Assembly (NCBI RefSeq): GCF_021369635.1
Contig: NZ_JAJNBZ010000030.1
Span: 1-64,000, forward strand
DNA: 64,000 nucleotides
Source of the DNA: Paenibacillus profundus
Lineage (GTDB): Bacteria > Bacillota > Bacilli > Paenibacillales > Paenibacillaceae
Direction of reading: 5' to 3'
The position numbers were made by a program, and so were the translations under genes. The notes under the pieces were generated by a model. The model made no database searches. It was not told the DNA's origin and worked only from the letters and a program-made list of their open reading frames with translations. Below, piece after piece: positions 24,830-34,391 of the stretch; position 1 is the first letter of the stretch, and each line of letters begins with the position of its first letter.

Positions 24830-25300
24830 ATGACGGAAAACCGTGCGGCAAACAACGAAATCAGCGCTGCAGAAGAATACGAATTGGTAACAACGAGGGT
24901 GATAAATGCATCCCCTGCTCTCGTTTATGAAGCCTGGACAAAGCCCGAGCATTTGGCACAGTGGTGGGGTCCGAACGGGTTCACGAACACTTTTCACGAA
25001 TTTGATTTACGGCCGGGAGGGATATGGGAGTTTGTGATGCACGGACCGAACGGAGTCGAGTATCCCAATAAAAACGAATTTGTCGAAATCAGGCCAGAAC
25101 GGATCGTGCTGCGACACGTATGTGAGCCCCATTTTCAACTCACGGCAACCTTTGAGTATCTAGGCGGCACAACCAGACTAACTTTGCGCCAGCTTTTCGA
25201 AGACGAAGCCGTATTCAACGCCATCAAGAAAATCGCATCTTCACACACCGAGGAAAATCTTGACCGACTTGAAGCGCATTTGCAGAAGATGTCCATCTGA
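24830..25300 (+). CDS. SRPBCC (AHSA1-like) domain protein, 156 aa
   Basis: A START-like hydrophobic-ligand fold of the AHSA1 type; the ligand is unknown. Diagnostic pieces: TTRVINASPALVYEAWTKPE, HLAQWWGPNGFTNTFHEFDL, RPGGIWEFVMHGPNG, and the final helix SSHTEENLDRLEAHLQKM. A GAGGGAGGAACGGGC site precedes ATG 24830. It follows the remnant of a related gene by 30 bp, so both were probably in one operon with the regulator. Intact. Confidence 0.9.
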   Translation: MTENRAANNEISAAEEYELVTTRVINASPALVYEAWTKPEHLAQWWGPNGFTNTFHEFDLRPGGIWEFVMHGPNGVEYPNKNEFVEIRPERIVLRHVCEPHFQLTATFEYLGGTTRLTLRQLFEDEAVFNAIKKIASSHTEENLDRLEAHLQKMSI

Positions 25301-25331
25301 AAACCTCAGTACCTTTTCCGCGAGATCGCGG

Positions 25332-25353
25332 CCGGCCGAAAGGCCGGTTTTTT
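25332..25353 (+). terminator. rho-independent terminator after SRPBCC gene
   Basis: CCGGCC, loop GAAA, GGCCGG, then TTTTTT (25332-25353). A GC-rich hairpin with a six-T run, 30 bp after the stop. Confidence 0.9.
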
Positions 25354-25355
25354 CA

Positions 25356-25501
25356 TGTATTCTTGTATTCGTCACACGACTCAGCCTTAGATAGCTCTAT
25401 CTTAGACTGGGTCGTGTGTTATCAGAGTTATCTCCCATTATTATACTTTTGACAACCAAGGGATAAAAGCCCTGCAGCATGTATAAGATGTTAGACGAAG
25501 C
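25356..25501. repeat. attC-like repeat R25 (hairpin subtype)
   Basis: The left edge is TGTATTCTTGTATTCGTCACACGACTC. The hairpin ACGACTCAGCCTTAGATAG / TATCTTAGACTGGGTCGT forms the inner arm. The right edge is GTATAAGATGTTAGACGAAG; GTTAGAC fits GTTRRRY. Confidence 0.65.
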
Positions 25502-25549
25502 GCATGGTGCTGCTTCAAAGTACAGAATATGGACGATCTATCGCATCTT

Positions 25550-27961
25550 TCATTCTGGCACTAATTTCAGCTCATTTCCTCCATTTCGGTAATCATTCGG
25601 TACGTTACTCGTGATGTGGTATTGTCCGGTAGTCCAGTCATTCACCTGGTCATGGTACCACTTGCTCAGCACATGTCCGGATTGGCCGGGTCCCACCACA
25701 TTCAACGAGCGGGTCGGATCGGACATATCGATGACCGTTCGCCACGGTGCCCCATGGATGACTTCGCCGCTCTCTGTATTCCAACCTGCAGCCCCGACGG
25801 TGACACGGCCGCCGCCCATGGGGACAGAATTGGCGTTAAAAATCAGATCCAACGGCTTCACAGCACCAAGAGGATGCGCAAAATCCACCTGATGGAACTT
25901 GCCCCATCGCCAGTTGTCCGGATGTTTGCCCTGCAGTGAAGCAGCCTGTTCCACAGCCAGCTGAAATGCCTGCAGCGCCGCCTTTTCGATTCCGCCTTTT
26001 TCGTCGATCCATGGCTCCCGCTCGCCTTGAAGCGCCCTGCGGAGCATTTCATCCTTAACGACAGACTTATTGTTAAACAGCTCCATCAAGTCAGCGTTGA
26101 TTTCGGGCTTGAACAGCACATCATCAAAACTCTGCATCCACAGCTCATAGACAAGCGGAGCAGCCTGTTCCGGATCATTTACTTTATTCCAGCCTTGTAA
26201 AAGCGAAAGCGCGTCGCGGTCGATCTGCCGCAAATCCGGCGATTCTTTGATCTTGGCAATCAGCTCATCCAAAAACTCTCCCGCCTGAAGGTTATGGCTG
26301 TCAAATTGAAGTTTTTTCATATCCTCTACGGTCAGCTTATCCTTGGCAGACAGCACCTGCTGGATACGCGCTTCGCGGTATGGCTGGGACCAGACATCTG
26401 TCAGATGATACGGGTAGCTGTCGCCGATCACTTTATTGTTTGCCGTAGCGATAAACCCTTCCTTCGGGTTCACGGATGTGGGCAGTTCATCCCATGGGAT
26501 ATATCCCGTCCACTCATATTCATCGGTCCAGCCCGGTACCGGAACCGAACCGTCGCCTTTTTTGCGAATTGGAATCAGGCCGTTCCCACGATAGGCAATC
26601 GTGCCGTCCGTAGAAGCAAAAACAAAATTTTGAGCAGGTGCTTCAAAATGTGTCAACGCCTGCTTGAAATCCTCCCAGTTTCGCGCTTTCGCGAACATCT
26701 GAACCGCTTCGAGCTCGGTCGTTGCATCCAGGGCGGTCCATTTCATCGCAAGCGCCGTTTCCTGCCGCTGATCATGCGCGAATTCTGAGATAATCGGCCC
26801 ATGCCGGGTCACGACAACTTCATACGGCACCGGAGCCTCGCCTTTTACCTTAATTTCCTCTTGATAAGCCTTGGCATCCTCCCAGTTGCCCATATATTCG
26901 AATTGATGCGGATTGTCCGGGTTTCTTTTTTCAATATAGAGATCCTGTACGTCCGGACTCAGATTCGTCACTCCCCAGGCTATCGTGTCGTTATGCCCGA
27001 GAATAATCCCTGGAACGCCCGCAAAAATCACCCCGCTCACATTCAGCTCCGGCGCCGAGAGATGCGTCTCATACCAGATGGACGGCGTACTTAGGCCCAG
27101 ATGCGGGTCATTGGCCAGCATCGGCTTGCCGGATGCCGATTTCTCTCCCGATACGACCCAGTTGTTGCTGCCGTTAAACGGATCCCGCGGAACCGCAGTG
27201 GCAGCCAATGCCGTCAGATCGACCGGATGTTCTGTCAGCGCCTGAATGATCATTGCCCCATCCTTCGGATAGGTTGGCATAAGCGACTGAAATTTCTCGG
27301 AGGACAGCTTCTGCGCCATGGCATATCTGAAAGCCTGCCCCTCCCAGTTGCCTGCCAGATCATAGGCCATGTATTTGCCGATCGTCAAGGAATCCACCGG
27401 CTGCCATTCCGCGGGTTCATATCCCAATATCGTAAATTCGACCGGCAACGACTTGGCGTCTTTGGCATGTGTGATGTAATTATTGACGCCATCCGCATAC
27501 CATTGCAGCACCTGTATGGACTCTTTCGAGTAAGCTTCAAGAGAAAGCTCTGCCGCCCGCCGCAAACTGAATGCACGGAAAAATTTATCGCGGTCGATAG
27601 CCTTAGCCCCCACCACTTCACTAAGCTGTCCGGAAGCCTGCCTACGGCTTAAATCCATCTGGAACATGCGGTCCTGCGCCGTTACGTAACCTTGAGCCAT
27701 GTAGAGATCATGTTCGTTTTGCGCCTCGATATGCGGAACACCGAAAGCATCCCTCCATACCGTCACTTCCTTTTCCAGTCCAGAAATGTTGAGTTTCCCC
27801 TTAACGACAGGCAGACTTTTATTTACGAACCAATATACGTATCCCCCAGCGCAGGCAAGCAAAAGAACTAAAACCAAAACAATGATTCCGGTAACGCGCG
27901 GCCAGCGTTTCATCTTGCGACGTCTGACGCTTGGAACGGTTATTGCCGCCAGAAGCTTCAT
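25550..27961 (-). CDS. penicillin acylase family protein (Ntn hydrolase), 803 aa
   Basis: A membrane-anchored penicillin-amidase-type amidohydrolase that would hydrolyse N-acyl amides such as quorum signals or beta-lactams outside the cell. One N-terminal helix (TGIIVLVLVLLLACAGGYVY) follows a basic start. The self-cleavage site GSNNW puts the nucleophile Ser at residue 265 after a PRDPFN linker; FGVPHIEAQNEHDLYMAQGY and DPHLGLSTPSIWYETHL are the other standard blocks. Full length with no lesion. ATG 27961 follows GGAGGTGGCTCTGC. A single gene, GC-richer than the array. Confidence 0.92.
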   Translation of the reverse strand: MKLLAAITVPSVRRRKMKRWPRVTGIIVLVLVLLLACAGGYVYWFVNKSLPVVKGKLNISGLEKEVTVWRDAFGVPHIEAQNEHDLYMAQGYVTAQDRMFQMDLSRRQASGQLSEVVGAKAIDRDKFFRAFSLRRAAELSLEAYSKESIQVLQWYADGVNNYITHAKDAKSLPVEFTILGYEPAEWQPVDSLTIGKYMAYDLAGNWEGQAFRYAMAQKLSSEKFQSLMPTYPKDGAMIIQALTEHPVDLTALAATAVPRDPFNGSNNWVVSGEKSASGKPMLANDPHLGLSTPSIWYETHLSAPELNVSGVIFAGVPGIILGHNDTIAWGVTNLSPDVQDLYIEKRNPDNPHQFEYMGNWEDAKAYQEEIKVKGEAPVPYEVVVTRHGPIISEFAHDQRQETALAMKWTALDATTELEAVQMFAKARNWEDFKQALTHFEAPAQNFVFASTDGTIAYRGNGLIPIRKKGDGSVPVPGWTDEYEWTGYIPWDELPTSVNPKEGFIATANNKVIGDSYPYHLTDVWSQPYREARIQQVLSAKDKLTVEDMKKLQFDSHNLQAGEFLDELIAKIKESPDLRQIDRDALSLLQGWNKVNDPEQAAPLVYELWMQSFDDVLFKPEINADLMELFNNKSVVKDEMLRRALQGEREPWIDEKGGIEKAALQAFQLAVEQAASLQGKHPDNWRWGKFHQVDFAHPLGAVKPLDLIFNANSVPMGGGRVTVGAAGWNTESGEVIHGAPWRTVIDMSDPTRSLNVVGPGQSGHVLSKWYHDQVNDWTTGQYHITSNVPNDYRNGGNELKLVPE

Positions 27962-28280
27962 GCAGAGCCACCTCCAGACTTTTGGATGTATTTTGTAAAA
28001 TCATTCAATATGGATAGTTAAGCGCTTACAATTTATCTGAGTATCTATTCATAATTGTATTAATGAATACTTTGTCCAATGTTCACATTTACAGATAACA
28101 TGAAAGCCGTAAATCATCGGAAACCATAATCTATTGTTATTCATTCCATATATAGAGGGGACATAACGAAAACCGGTGATTTCCATGGTCAAGCGGATAT
28201 TAACCGATACTGAAGTCTTCAATCATATCAGCGTCTATGTTCGATACGAGAATCGATATAATTGCCTGGCTATACCAGAG

Positions 28281-28330
28281 CAAAATGGCGATCGCTCCCG
28301 GTTCTATACCGTAGAGCGATCGCCATTTTG
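28281..28330. terminator. perfect 17-bp inverted repeat, probable terminator
   Basis: CAAAATGGCGATCGCTC (28281-28297) and GAGCGATCGCCATTTTG (28314-28330) are perfectly complementary around a 16-base loop. It lies 18 bp from the 3' end of the acetamidase gene. The arms hold the palindrome GCGATCGC. The T run is short, so it may act mainly by RNA structure. Confidence 0.6.
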
Positions 28331-28347
28331 TCAGATAAACAGTTCTT

Positions 28348-29259
28348 TTATAGCATGGACAGCACGGCTTTTGGAACTTTACAAACGACGCTGTAGGCGG
28401 GGTTGAACACATTGGCCACCTCGTATTCCACAGCCTGGCCCAGGAGCAGACTTGCTTCCGAGGCAGTCAGGCCGTAGTCTTTCGTCAGCATAGCCAGCAT
28501 TTCCGTCGTAGCATGCTGCAGCGCTTGATCAAGCGGCCTGGCGTTGCCGATGCAAAACCAGTGCGTGTCCGATTCGCCTCGCGGCCAACCGATCGTTTTC
28601 CCCTTCAATACCTGAACTGTGAAACGGACGTCGAGCGATATTTCCACACCACTGCCTACAATTTCCCCGCAGCCTTGAACGGCATGCCCGTCCCCAAGAT
28701 GGAAGAGCGCCCCCTCCGCAAAAACCGGTAAATAGACGGTAACACCGGCTACAAGGCCTTTATAGTCCATATTCCCGCCGTATTCCCCGCTCGTTGCCGT
28801 AGAAATCGTCTGATCTTTCGGAGGAGCAACGCCAAAGCAGCCCAGAAACGGGCGCGCTTCCAGCTTCAATCCGGCCAAACCAGACGTCGGCTTTTCCAAA
28901 ACAACCAAAGCTTCCTCAGCGTCCACAGACCATCGCACAATCTCGAGTGGCGGCAAAGCTGCGACAGCTATTGGATCGACGACGTTCTTTGCCAGCACGT
29001 TGAACGTCCAGCCCCAATCCCGGCTCGGCACCATCGACTCAAGCCGTACGGCAAGCGTATCGCCGGGCTGCGCCCCTTCCACATAGAATGGTCCCGTCAT
29101 CGGATTGCCGCCCCCGGCCACGCTTTCCCCTCTGTAGTCCCAGCCTCTCGCATCTACTGTGGATGTCACGACGGAATCGCCGTCGGCAATTTTAAGTACG
29201 GGCTCGTGCGCCCCTATGGTGTTATGGTAATGCTTGGGTTGAAAGTGGTGTACAGCCAT
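28348..29259 (-). CDS. acetamidase/formamidase family protein, 303 aa
   Basis: It would release ammonia from formamide or acetamide. Family blocks are present in order: MTGPFYVEGAQPGDTLAVRL, KLEARPFLGCFGVAPP, SGEYGGNMDYKGLVAGVTVY, FHLGDGHAVQGCGEIVGSGV, and TKDYGLTASEASLLLGQAVE. The length matches the family and the frame is clean. It is a single gene; the adjacent regions show no transporter. Upstream (29260-29480) I see no gene. Confidence 0.92.
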   Translation of the reverse strand: MAVHHFQPKHYHNTIGAHEPVLKIADGDSVVTSTVDARGWDYRGESVAGGGNPMTGPFYVEGAQPGDTLAVRLESMVPSRDWGWTFNVLAKNVVDPIAVAALPPLEIVRWSVDAEEALVVLEKPTSGLAGLKLEARPFLGCFGVAPPKDQTISTATSGEYGGNMDYKGLVAGVTVYLPVFAEGALFHLGDGHAVQGCGEIVGSGVEISLDVRFTVQVLKGKTIGWPRGESDTHWFCIGNARPLDQALQHATTEMLAMLTKDYGLTASEASLLLGQAVEYEVANVFNPAYSVVCKVPKAVLSML

Positions 29260-29489
29260 CGTTTCGTCTCCTTTAGATCGAGGAATTTTCCTTGGCTTTC
29301 ACATTGCTTTAGAGCATCGATAATTTCGGTATTTTCAGTATAGGCGCAACCGCTAACAGCAAGCACCCGTTAATGGCGAACACAATCGTGATGGACATTT
29401 GCGAAGATCGACTTTGCATCAGACTTTAATGTGAAAAAATATTAGTTCAACTTATATAGAATTTTTCTATTAAAAGTCACTTTGGCTGT

Positions 29490-29545
29490 GACGACCGAGG
29501 GCCTGCACAGTCGACCCGAAGCGTGAACACATTGTTATAGGATGT
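29490..29545. repeat. right half of an attC-like repeat (R26)
   Basis: CGACCGAGGGCC is followed by GAAGCGTGAACACATTGTTATAGGATGTCAGTACC, which matches the right half of R9 almost exactly, including sequence just outside it. The left half is absent. Confidence 0.7.
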
Positions 29546-29569
29546 CAGTACCTTCTTCGATATACTTAA

Positions 29570-29606
29570 ACAAAAAAAAAAAGCCGCAATTAAGCGACTT
29601 TTAAGC
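29570..29606 (-). terminator. possible terminator for the minus-strand repeat-protein region
   Basis: AGTCGCTTAATTGCGGCT read on the minus strand is an imperfect hairpin followed by a run of eleven T. It lies 160 bp beyond the stop of the secreted repeat protein. Confidence 0.55.
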
Positions 29607-29767
29607 ATATATGTTCTTTTCAACCGGCATCTGCCGCCGGGGCGGCAATCTGATAAGGAACACTCTGCAGACGTTCGTATCCACGGACGCCGTGTTCCCT
29701 GCCGGCAGAACAAAATGCTGCCGATGTTGCCTAAGCCATAGCGATTGCATTAGCGATTGCTATGGAA

Positions 29768-30541
29768 TTATCCTGTGTATTTAATCTTAACCACAGTGCC
29801 TACTGTCCCTATTACTGTCCAGCCCGCTGGCATAGGGAAGCCCGGAAGGACATCCACCGTCGTACCCAAGCTGGCACCGTTCAGGTTCTTAATCCAAACT
29901 GTAGTATCTGTTTTGTTAATGACCGCCCAACCAGATGGGAGTGGAGAGATGGGTAAGATCGTGGTGGTCTCTCCGAAGCTTGTTCCTATCACGTACTTAA
30001 TGGTCATCGTTGAACCTATTGTATTGACAATCACCCATCCATTCGGTAATGGAGTACCGATCAGAACTGTGACCTGCGCGCCTGTTGGTGCTCCATTTAG
30101 GTTTCTGATCCACACCGTGCTGTCCGTTCTGTTTATCATCGCCCAGCCAGCTGGCAGCGGCGAGATGGGTACGACCGTTTATGTTACGCCGTAACTAGCT
30201 CCGTTCGCATTTTGAAGGGTAAGCGAAGTACTTGTTTGGTTGATAACCACCCAGCCGCTCGGAATCGCGCTACCAAGCATCGCGACGGTCGTCACGCCTG
30301 TCGCTCCCCCGATCAAGCACTGGGCAGTTATCATGTCGCCGTTTTTCAGCGCAATGATCCAGCCAGCAGGCAGCGTCGTGCCGACGGGCACCATGGTGGT
30401 CGCACCATACTTAGTGCAATTGAACGTCGCACTGCTTGCGGCAGCTTCTGCAATAGATGAGAACCCTCCTACGTTCATACCTAACGAAAAGCTCAACAGA
30501 AGCACAAGTATCATCACCCTTGATATCCCTTTTTTAATCAT
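29768..30541 (-). pseudogene. secreted tandem-repeat protein with in-frame stop
   Basis: A 257-codon frame from ATG 30541 with a signal peptide (GISRVMILVLLLSFSLGMNV...AEAAA). It then holds about six repeats of 36 residues of the form (I/L)P(L/M)P(A/S)GWxVIN(Q/R/K)T(D/S)TTVWI(R/K)NLNGAS. Examples are GTTLPAGWIIALKNGDMITA, GSAIPSGWVVINQTSTSLTL and GTPLPNGWVIVNTIGSTMTI. TAA at 30179-30181 interrupts between repeats (SYGVT-stop-TVVPISPLP); the frame then stays open to 29768. The repeats may be surface or matrix modules; the function is unknown. A truncated secreted protein with two and a half repeats may be made. Confidence 0.75.
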
Positions 30542-30861
30542 TAATCCGACACTCCCTTCTATTATTTGTCCAAGCGATTGAATATCATTAGTCATTCCAA
30601 CAATCTTATGATAGACCAATCCATTAGCGGTGTTGTTTGTTAATTTATGATCTTACTCTCCTAATTGCATACTGTAAAAATTTTTAAATTCTAGAAACTT
30701 CAATTTGCTGCCGTTAATTCACAGCCAGTTTCCAGAAAAGATCAAACTAACACCTGTATCGTGTATTATTAAAATCAATCTATTACCTTGCTCAATTTAT
30801 CTATACCATTCTTAAAGAACTGCAATATACTATATCATCCTTAGAAAAAGGAGTGATATAG

Positions 30862-31236
30862 TTGGCAAACAGTGATATACGTCTTGCGCTTTGGTCAGGT
30901 ATCAATTTTACTGGTCGCCGGATCCTCTTCAGACGTGGAGGGGTTGCGGTTCGTGATCTTGGAGCGTTTCGATTTGACAATGTGCTTTCAAGCTTCCGAC
31001 TCAGAAATGTTGTGCAAAGAAATCAAGTAACACTTGTACTGTTTTCGAGAATTAACTTTCAGGGGTCATTCCGGGTGTTTCGTGGCAGTCAAAATGTAGC
31101 TAACTTGGGCAATTTCAATTTCAACAACATCACATCTTCATTCATTTTGGTAGGCCGCAATCTTACTAACACGGAAATATCTCAAATTCAAAGCACTGGA
31201 ATACCTCCTCGAGACATTCTTATTATAAGACAATAA
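30862..31236 (+). CDS. beta/gamma-crystallin fold protein, 124 aa
   Basis: Two Greek-key motifs make one crystallin domain: RLALWSGINFTGRRILFRRG, VAVRDLGAFRFDNVLSSFRL, then VTLVLFSRINFQGSFRVFRG, NVANLGNFNFNNITSSFILV. Bacterial members often bind calcium through N/D-N/D-x-S/T-S motifs; here FNNITSS and FDNVLSS are the matching sites. There is no signal peptide. The TTG start at 30862 is favoured by AAGGAGTGATATAG upstream. The C-terminal 20 residues (GIPPRDILIIRQ) are an extension. It is intact among broken neighbours. Confidence 0.85.
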   Translation: MANSDIRLALWSGINFTGRRILFRRGGVAVRDLGAFRFDNVLSSFRLRNVVQRNQVTLVLFSRINFQGSFRVFRGSQNVANLGNFNFNNITSSFILVGRNLTNTEISQIQSTGIPPRDILIIRQ

Positions 31237-31289
31237 CTCTAAATAATATGTTCTTTTGAGATAAGGAAATGATAGTCTGCTACATCAGC

Positions 31290-31327
31290 GGCAGTCTAGG
31301 GCTTATTTATCGTCCTAGGCTGCCGAC
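31290..31327 (+). terminator. hairpin after crystallin gene
   Basis: CGGCAGTCTAGG pairs with CCTAGGCTGCCG across a 13-base loop. A weak T run follows. It lies 55 bp after the stop. Confidence 0.6.
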
Positions 31328-31343
31328 TTTATTGAACGCAACA

Positions 31344-31364
31344 AAACGTTGTTGTATCTACGAT
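31344..31364. repeat. left-edge remnant of an attC-like repeat (R27)
   Basis: AAAACGTTGTTGTATCTACGA equals the left arm of R8. No other part of the repeat follows. Confidence 0.45.
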
Positions 31365-31482
31365 TTCTTTCAACTGCTGCTGCGCTTCCATGCTGGAACG
31401 CTCAAGTTCTTTCGTCTTAACGGTTAATTTTAGTTTTACCTCAGGTAATGGATGTTCTTCCTATTGGAAATATTATCATACA

Positions 31483-31528
31483 TAGAAAAAGAGACGCCTC
31501 CTCCGCCAATAAGGAGGTTAAAGTGTCT
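31483..31528 (-). terminator. terminator of the LysR gene
   Basis: Read on the minus strand, AGAGACACTTTAACCTCCTT pairs with the stretch ending GGAGGAGGCGTCTCT, followed by TTTTTC. A truncated copy of this segment is present at 13583-13625. Confidence 0.7.
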
Positions 31529-31533
31529 CTACC

Positions 31534-32449
31534 TTATACCTCATCTATAATATCCGTTGCTTTTTTCCCCGGCGCAAAGTTTCGTTGAATCTCTTCCAAG
31601 AAGCATTGAACCGCAGGTGCCAAATACCGATTTTTCATATACATCATATAAACTGTTCGTTCCAACGCAGGCGAATCCAACGTTTTGTGGACAATCGATA
31701 CATCCTTCGGTTCAACTAAATAATTTTCAGGAATAATGGCAAGCCCAAGATTTTCTCTTACCAATGTCAAAGCGGTCTCAAACCGTTCGATTTCAAATTT
31801 GATGTTCGGAGACACTTGCTCAAGCGCAAAGGCGTTCAAAATATCTTCCCTTGTCTGGAATCCTTCCATGCTAATAATGAAGGGTTCTCTTGCCAACTCT
31901 TCGAATGTAATGGTTTCCTTCTCGGATAGAGCGTGATCCCGATGCAGCACCAGGACTAACTTTTCCTTATACAAAGGGAGCGATTCAATATCGTCTTCGT
32001 GGATGCTGGTTCGTAATGATGAGATGGGTATGGTATTTCCGCAATGAATCGACCACCGCCTTTCTGCTCAGCACCTCGAACAGCTTAATATGAATCGAAG
32101 GAAAGCGGCCTTGATATTCACGAATCACTTGGGGCACCCACTGCCTTACGGACTCGATCATGCCAATCACAAGTTCCCCTCTTCCGGTCAGTTTTACTTC
32201 TTCCATCTCTTTTTTCAAAATGTTCATTTGGGAAAGCAGCCGAATCGACTTTTCATACAAAACGCTGCCAGCGTCCGTCAGTTCGATTTTTCTCGTGCTG
32301 CGTTCAAACAACGGCAATCCGACCTCATGCTCCAAATTTTTAATGGCATTGCTTAAAGATGGCTGTGATATATGCAGTTTTTGTGCGGCTTTGGAATAGC
32401 TCAACTGATCGGAAACCGTCACAAAATAATGTAATTGTTTGATATCCAG
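31534..32449 (-). pseudogene. LysR-family regulator, frameshifted, possible CTG start
   Basis: The frame DIKQLHYF followed by VTVSDQLSYSKAAQKLHISQ and PSLSNAIKNLEHEVGLPLFE gives the LysR helix-turn-helix; the effector domain follows. Near 31995 one base is missing: THLIITNQH continues in another frame as IHEDDIESLPLYKEKLVLVL and on to 31534. The usual start Met is CTG (32447-32449) with AAAGGAAAATCGTT upstream; the first standard start, a GTG at 32422, falls inside the DNA-binding domain. It is divergent from hutG and was probably its activator. It is now probably inactive. Confidence 0.8.
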
Positions 32450-32568
32450 AACGATTTTCCTTTCGCTATTTATAACTAAAAGCTATTAATTTATTTGTAT
32501 TATATATTTTAAATGATAAGAATGTCATCATATAATGAAACAACAGAATACGAGAAAGGGTGGGGACA

Positions 32569-33549
32569 TTGCGAAAACCTATTGGAGCCGATGTATGGAC
32601 CGGTCGAACCGATCATGCGGAAAGAAGAAGCAGCTTCCGCTACCATCAAATTGTGGAACGGATGGAACTGGATGCACCATGTAAGACCTTCTCTACCAAC
32701 ACTTGTGCCATCATCGGTTTTGAATGCGAGGAAGGCGTTTGGCGCAATCAAGGGAGATTAGGCGCAGCGAACGCTCCGAATGCGATCAGGCAAGCGCTCG
32801 CAAGCCTCCCCTGGAGAACAGCGGAAGGACATCGTCTTGTCGATGCGGGGAATGTGACTTGTTCCAATGACAAGCTGGAAGAAGCCCAGGAAGCATTGGG
32901 CCATACCGCCACTGATCTCTTGTCCAAATCCGCTACTCCTATTATTTTAGGCGGAGGACATGAGACGCTGTATGGCCATTATTTAGGTGTCCGGCAGCAT
33001 ATCGGACCAGATGCTTCGCTAGGAATTATCAACATTGACGCCCATTTCGACTTGCGCCCCTACGACAATCAGTCTTCATCAGGAACGATGTTCCGACAAA
33101 TAGTAGAGAAGGATAGCAATAGCCGCTATTTTGTGCTTGGCATCCAGCGTTTCGGTAATACACAAGAACTGTTCGACAAAGCGGACGAGCTCGGTGCCCG
33201 CTACATTCTAGAAGAAGACATGCATGAAGGACAGATGGATGACATCCTTTCATCCTTACACGCGTTCATGGAACATCAGGATTATGTCATGCTCACCCTT
33301 TGTACCGATGTTCTCAATGCGGCATTTGCGCCGGGAGTCAGCGCTCCATCTCCTTTCGGATTAACACCGATGGTAGTTCGCACCCTTATTCGCACGGTCG
33401 CCGCTCATAAGAAAACGCTTTCTTTCGATATTTGCGAGGTAAATCCGGCTGTTGACGAGAACGGAAGAACCATAAAGCTAGGTGCATACTTGACGAATGA
33501 AGCTATCATGACATTTATGGGGAGGAACACTGATGACGCTGGCACTTAA
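32569..33549 (+). CDS. hutG: formimidoylglutamase-like ureohydrolase
   Basis: An arginase-fold manganese enzyme that would turn N-formimidoylglutamate into glutamate and formamide, the last step of histidine breakdown. Metal motifs: IILGGGHETLYGHYLGVRQH (His), GIINIDAHFDLRP (Asp, His, Asp), and LTLCTDVLNAAFAPGVSAP (Asp), with DVLNAAFAPG characteristic of HutG. The N-terminal WTGRTDH and RYHQIVERMEL are usual for this group. The start is uncertain between GTG 32560 and TTG 32569; the latter has AAGGGTGGGGACA upstream. It overlaps the glutamate symporter by 18 bp. Confidence 0.87.
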   Translation: MRKPIGADVWTGRTDHAERRSSFRYHQIVERMELDAPCKTFSTNTCAIIGFECEEGVWRNQGRLGAANAPNAIRQALASLPWRTAEGHRLVDAGNVTCSNDKLEEAQEALGHTATDLLSKSATPIILGGGHETLYGHYLGVRQHIGPDASLGIINIDAHFDLRPYDNQSSSGTMFRQIVEKDSNSRYFVLGIQRFGNTQELFDKADELGARYILEEDMHEGQMDDILSSLHAFMEHQDYVMLTLCTDVLNAAFAPGVSAPSPFGLTPMVVRTLIRTVAAHKKTLSFDICEVNPAVDENGRTIKLGAYLTNEAIMTFMGRNTDDAGT

Positions 33550-34375
33550 TCAAGTGAATACGATATTTTTGGCCGTAGCCCTGCTTGAACTAGGAACCTT
33601 TATTGTCAGAAAATCGGGAATACTGCAAAAGTCTGTATTCCAGCGCCTGTTGTCGGTGGACTGCTGTTTGCCATCCTTGCTACGATCCTGAAAACGACGG
33701 GTCTATTGGAAATTACATTAGATACTTCGCTCCAAAGTCTATTCATGCTCACGTTCTTCACCACGGTAGGATTGGGCGCAAGCTTTCAACTCATCAAATT
33801 AGGCGGCAAGCTGCTCGTCATTTACTGGCTTGCCTGCGGATTCCTCGCTTTGGCGCAAAACGTAATCGGGGTTTCCCTCGCCTCGTTATTCGGCATTCAT
33901 CCGCTGATCGGAATGATGGCAGGGGCCGTAACTATGGAAGGCGGACATGGAGCGGCAAGCGCATTTGGACAAACCATTGAAGATATGGGGATCCACTCGG
34001 CATTGTCGATCGGGATCGCGGCAGCTACCTTCGGTCTTATCGCCGGTCTGCTTGGCGGTCCGACGGTTAAATATTTGATAGCGAAATACAGTCTGAAGCC
34101 AACGGAAACAAAAGAAGAAGCAGCCGACGTGGAACAAAACGTTCAACCGATAACGACAAATTCCTTCTTCATCCAAGTGCTGCTCATTACATTCTGTATG
34201 GCGTTAAGGACGTATTTGGGTGAGCTGTTCACGTCAGCGACAGGCTTTGTCCTTCCCGGATATGTCGGATCCATGTTCGTAGCCGTTATCGTCCGCAACC
34301 TCGTGGATAAACTCAATCCGAAGGCCATCGACATGAAGAGCATTAACTTGGTTAGTGACGTGACGCTTGGATTTA
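33532..34375 (+). pseudogene. gltS: sodium/glutamate symporter GltS, frameshifted and 3'-truncated
   Basis: ATG 33532 begins a GltS: MTLALNQVNTIFLAVALLEL, with the GTFIVRKSGILQK loop. A missing base near 33631 changes frame; the protein goes on as CIPAPVVGGLLFAILATILK, TFFTTVGLGASFQLIKLGGK, GMMAGAVTMEGGHGAASAFG (the conserved glycine-rich loop) and GYVGSMFVAVIVRNLVDKLN. At about 34375 it ends abruptly against the leader of the next gene, losing the last helices (normal about 400 residues, about 280 left). The pair with hutG suggests glutamate handling. Confidence 0.82.
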
Positions 34376-34391
34376 GGAGGGATTTGATAAC

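Noticed and set aside
25611-27652. Plus-strand ORFs opposite penicillin acylase
   Set aside because: High GC leaves several antisense frames open; none has motifs or initiation signals.
29600-29720. Possible C-terminal gene fragment on the minus strand (REHGVRGYERLQSVPYQIAA)
   Set aside because: A short open stretch with protein-like composition, but no start and no family match. Too weak to list.
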